62,544 bases of DNA from Eubacteriales bacterium (lineage in GTDB: Bacteria; Bacillota; Clostridia; Lachnospirales; Lachnospiraceae). A program made the translations under genes and the position numbers. How positions within the stretch are numbered: the first letter of the stretch is position 1; every line of letters starts with the position of its first letter. The stretch is from contig JAUNHC010000034.1 of the NCBI GenBank assembly GCA_030524175.1, positions 1 through 62,544 on the forward strand, read 5' to 3'. The notes below the pieces were generated by a model, which worked only from the letters and a program-made list of their open reading frames with translations, did not search any database and was not told where the DNA came from. Positions 62,492 through 62,544 of the stretch are shown in pieces.

Positions 62492-62544
62492 GGCGAGATA
62501 GCTCAGCTGGCTAGAGCACACGGTTCATACCCGTGGTGTCGAGG
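62492..62544 (+). tRNA. tRNA-Met (anticodon CAT), cut by the window end
   Basis: GGCGAGA acceptor strand, D arm GCTC/GAGC, anticodon stem CACGG/CCGTG with loop TTCATAC. The sequence stops in the variable/T region. Elongator-type; a lysidine-modified Ile tRNA cannot be excluded. Confidence 0.93.

Noticed and set aside
62401-62544. tRNA genes as an integration site of a mobile element
   Set aside because: No integrase, attachment repeat or phage gene in the neighbouring sequence; the window ends here.
1-62544. CRISPR array or insertion sequences
   Set aside because: No regularly spaced repeats, transposase frame or terminal inverted repeats noticed on either strand.

Overview
The window looks like chromosomal DNA of a low-to-mid GC Gram-positive anaerobe, most likely a gut Lachnospiraceae member close to Blautia. 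Grounds: AGGAGG-type ribosome sites throughout, many YesM/YesN-type two-component systems, GGDEF/EAL signalling, Lachnospiraceae-type secreted surface proteins, and a corrinoid methyltransferase cluster with an ASKHA/2Fe-2S activase of the kind acetogens use. The genus is inference. No phage, insertion sequence, CRISPR array or rRNA was seen.

Layout. (A) 68-5995: response regulator, anchored sugar-binding protein and YesM histidine kinase (minus strand), divergent from a secreted type-B carboxylesterase. (B) 6120-11211: divergent serine hydroxymethyltransferase, AGCS amino-acid symporter, and a cupin/PocR-like histidine kinase with an AraC-type regulator. (C) 11235-14001: DUF2290 protein plus an SF1 helicase, a possible defence pair. 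(D) 14369-24577: corrinoid methyl-transfer island with two DUF1638 proteins at its ends, activase, a 49-aa protein, two UroD-fold methyltransferases, an SLC13 carrier, two corrinoid proteins, an MtvA-like pterin methyltransferase and a GntR/UTRA regulator. (E) 24648-28558: AgrC/LytTR-type pair divergent from a secreted GDSL esterase. (F) 28851-35397: hybrid PAS kinase, GGDEF-EAL protein, metallophosphoesterase. (G) 35697-41276: secreted CE1-like esterase divergent from a second binding-protein/regulator/kinase trio. (H) 41286-45419: small secreted protein and a 1.2-kaa surface protein whose signal peptide is cut off by a nine-G tract. (I) 45862-56407: nine-gene polyol/ketose operon (Rbs-type ABC transporter, two dehydrogenases, DeoR regulator, two FGGY kinases, class II aldolase). 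(J) 57029-61933: third trio plus a third secreted alpha/beta-hydrolase. (K) 62401-end: tRNA-Val and the start of tRNA-Met.

The strongest pattern is recurrence. Three unrelated secreted ester hydrolases each sit beside a complete membrane-anchored sugar-binding protein + YesM kinase + YesN/AraC regulator trio, and a fourth (GDSL) sits beside a different two-component pair. In the same 60 kb lies a corrinoid ether-demethylase-like island. A plausible reading is a plant cell-wall programme: secreted esterases release acyl or feruloyl groups under control of sugar-sensing trios, and the methyl groups of methoxylated aromatics feed C1 metabolism. This is inference. Two apparent one-base deletions in G runs (44818-44826 and 25875-25878) separate signal or membrane segments from their proteins; they may be phase variation, mutation or sequence error.
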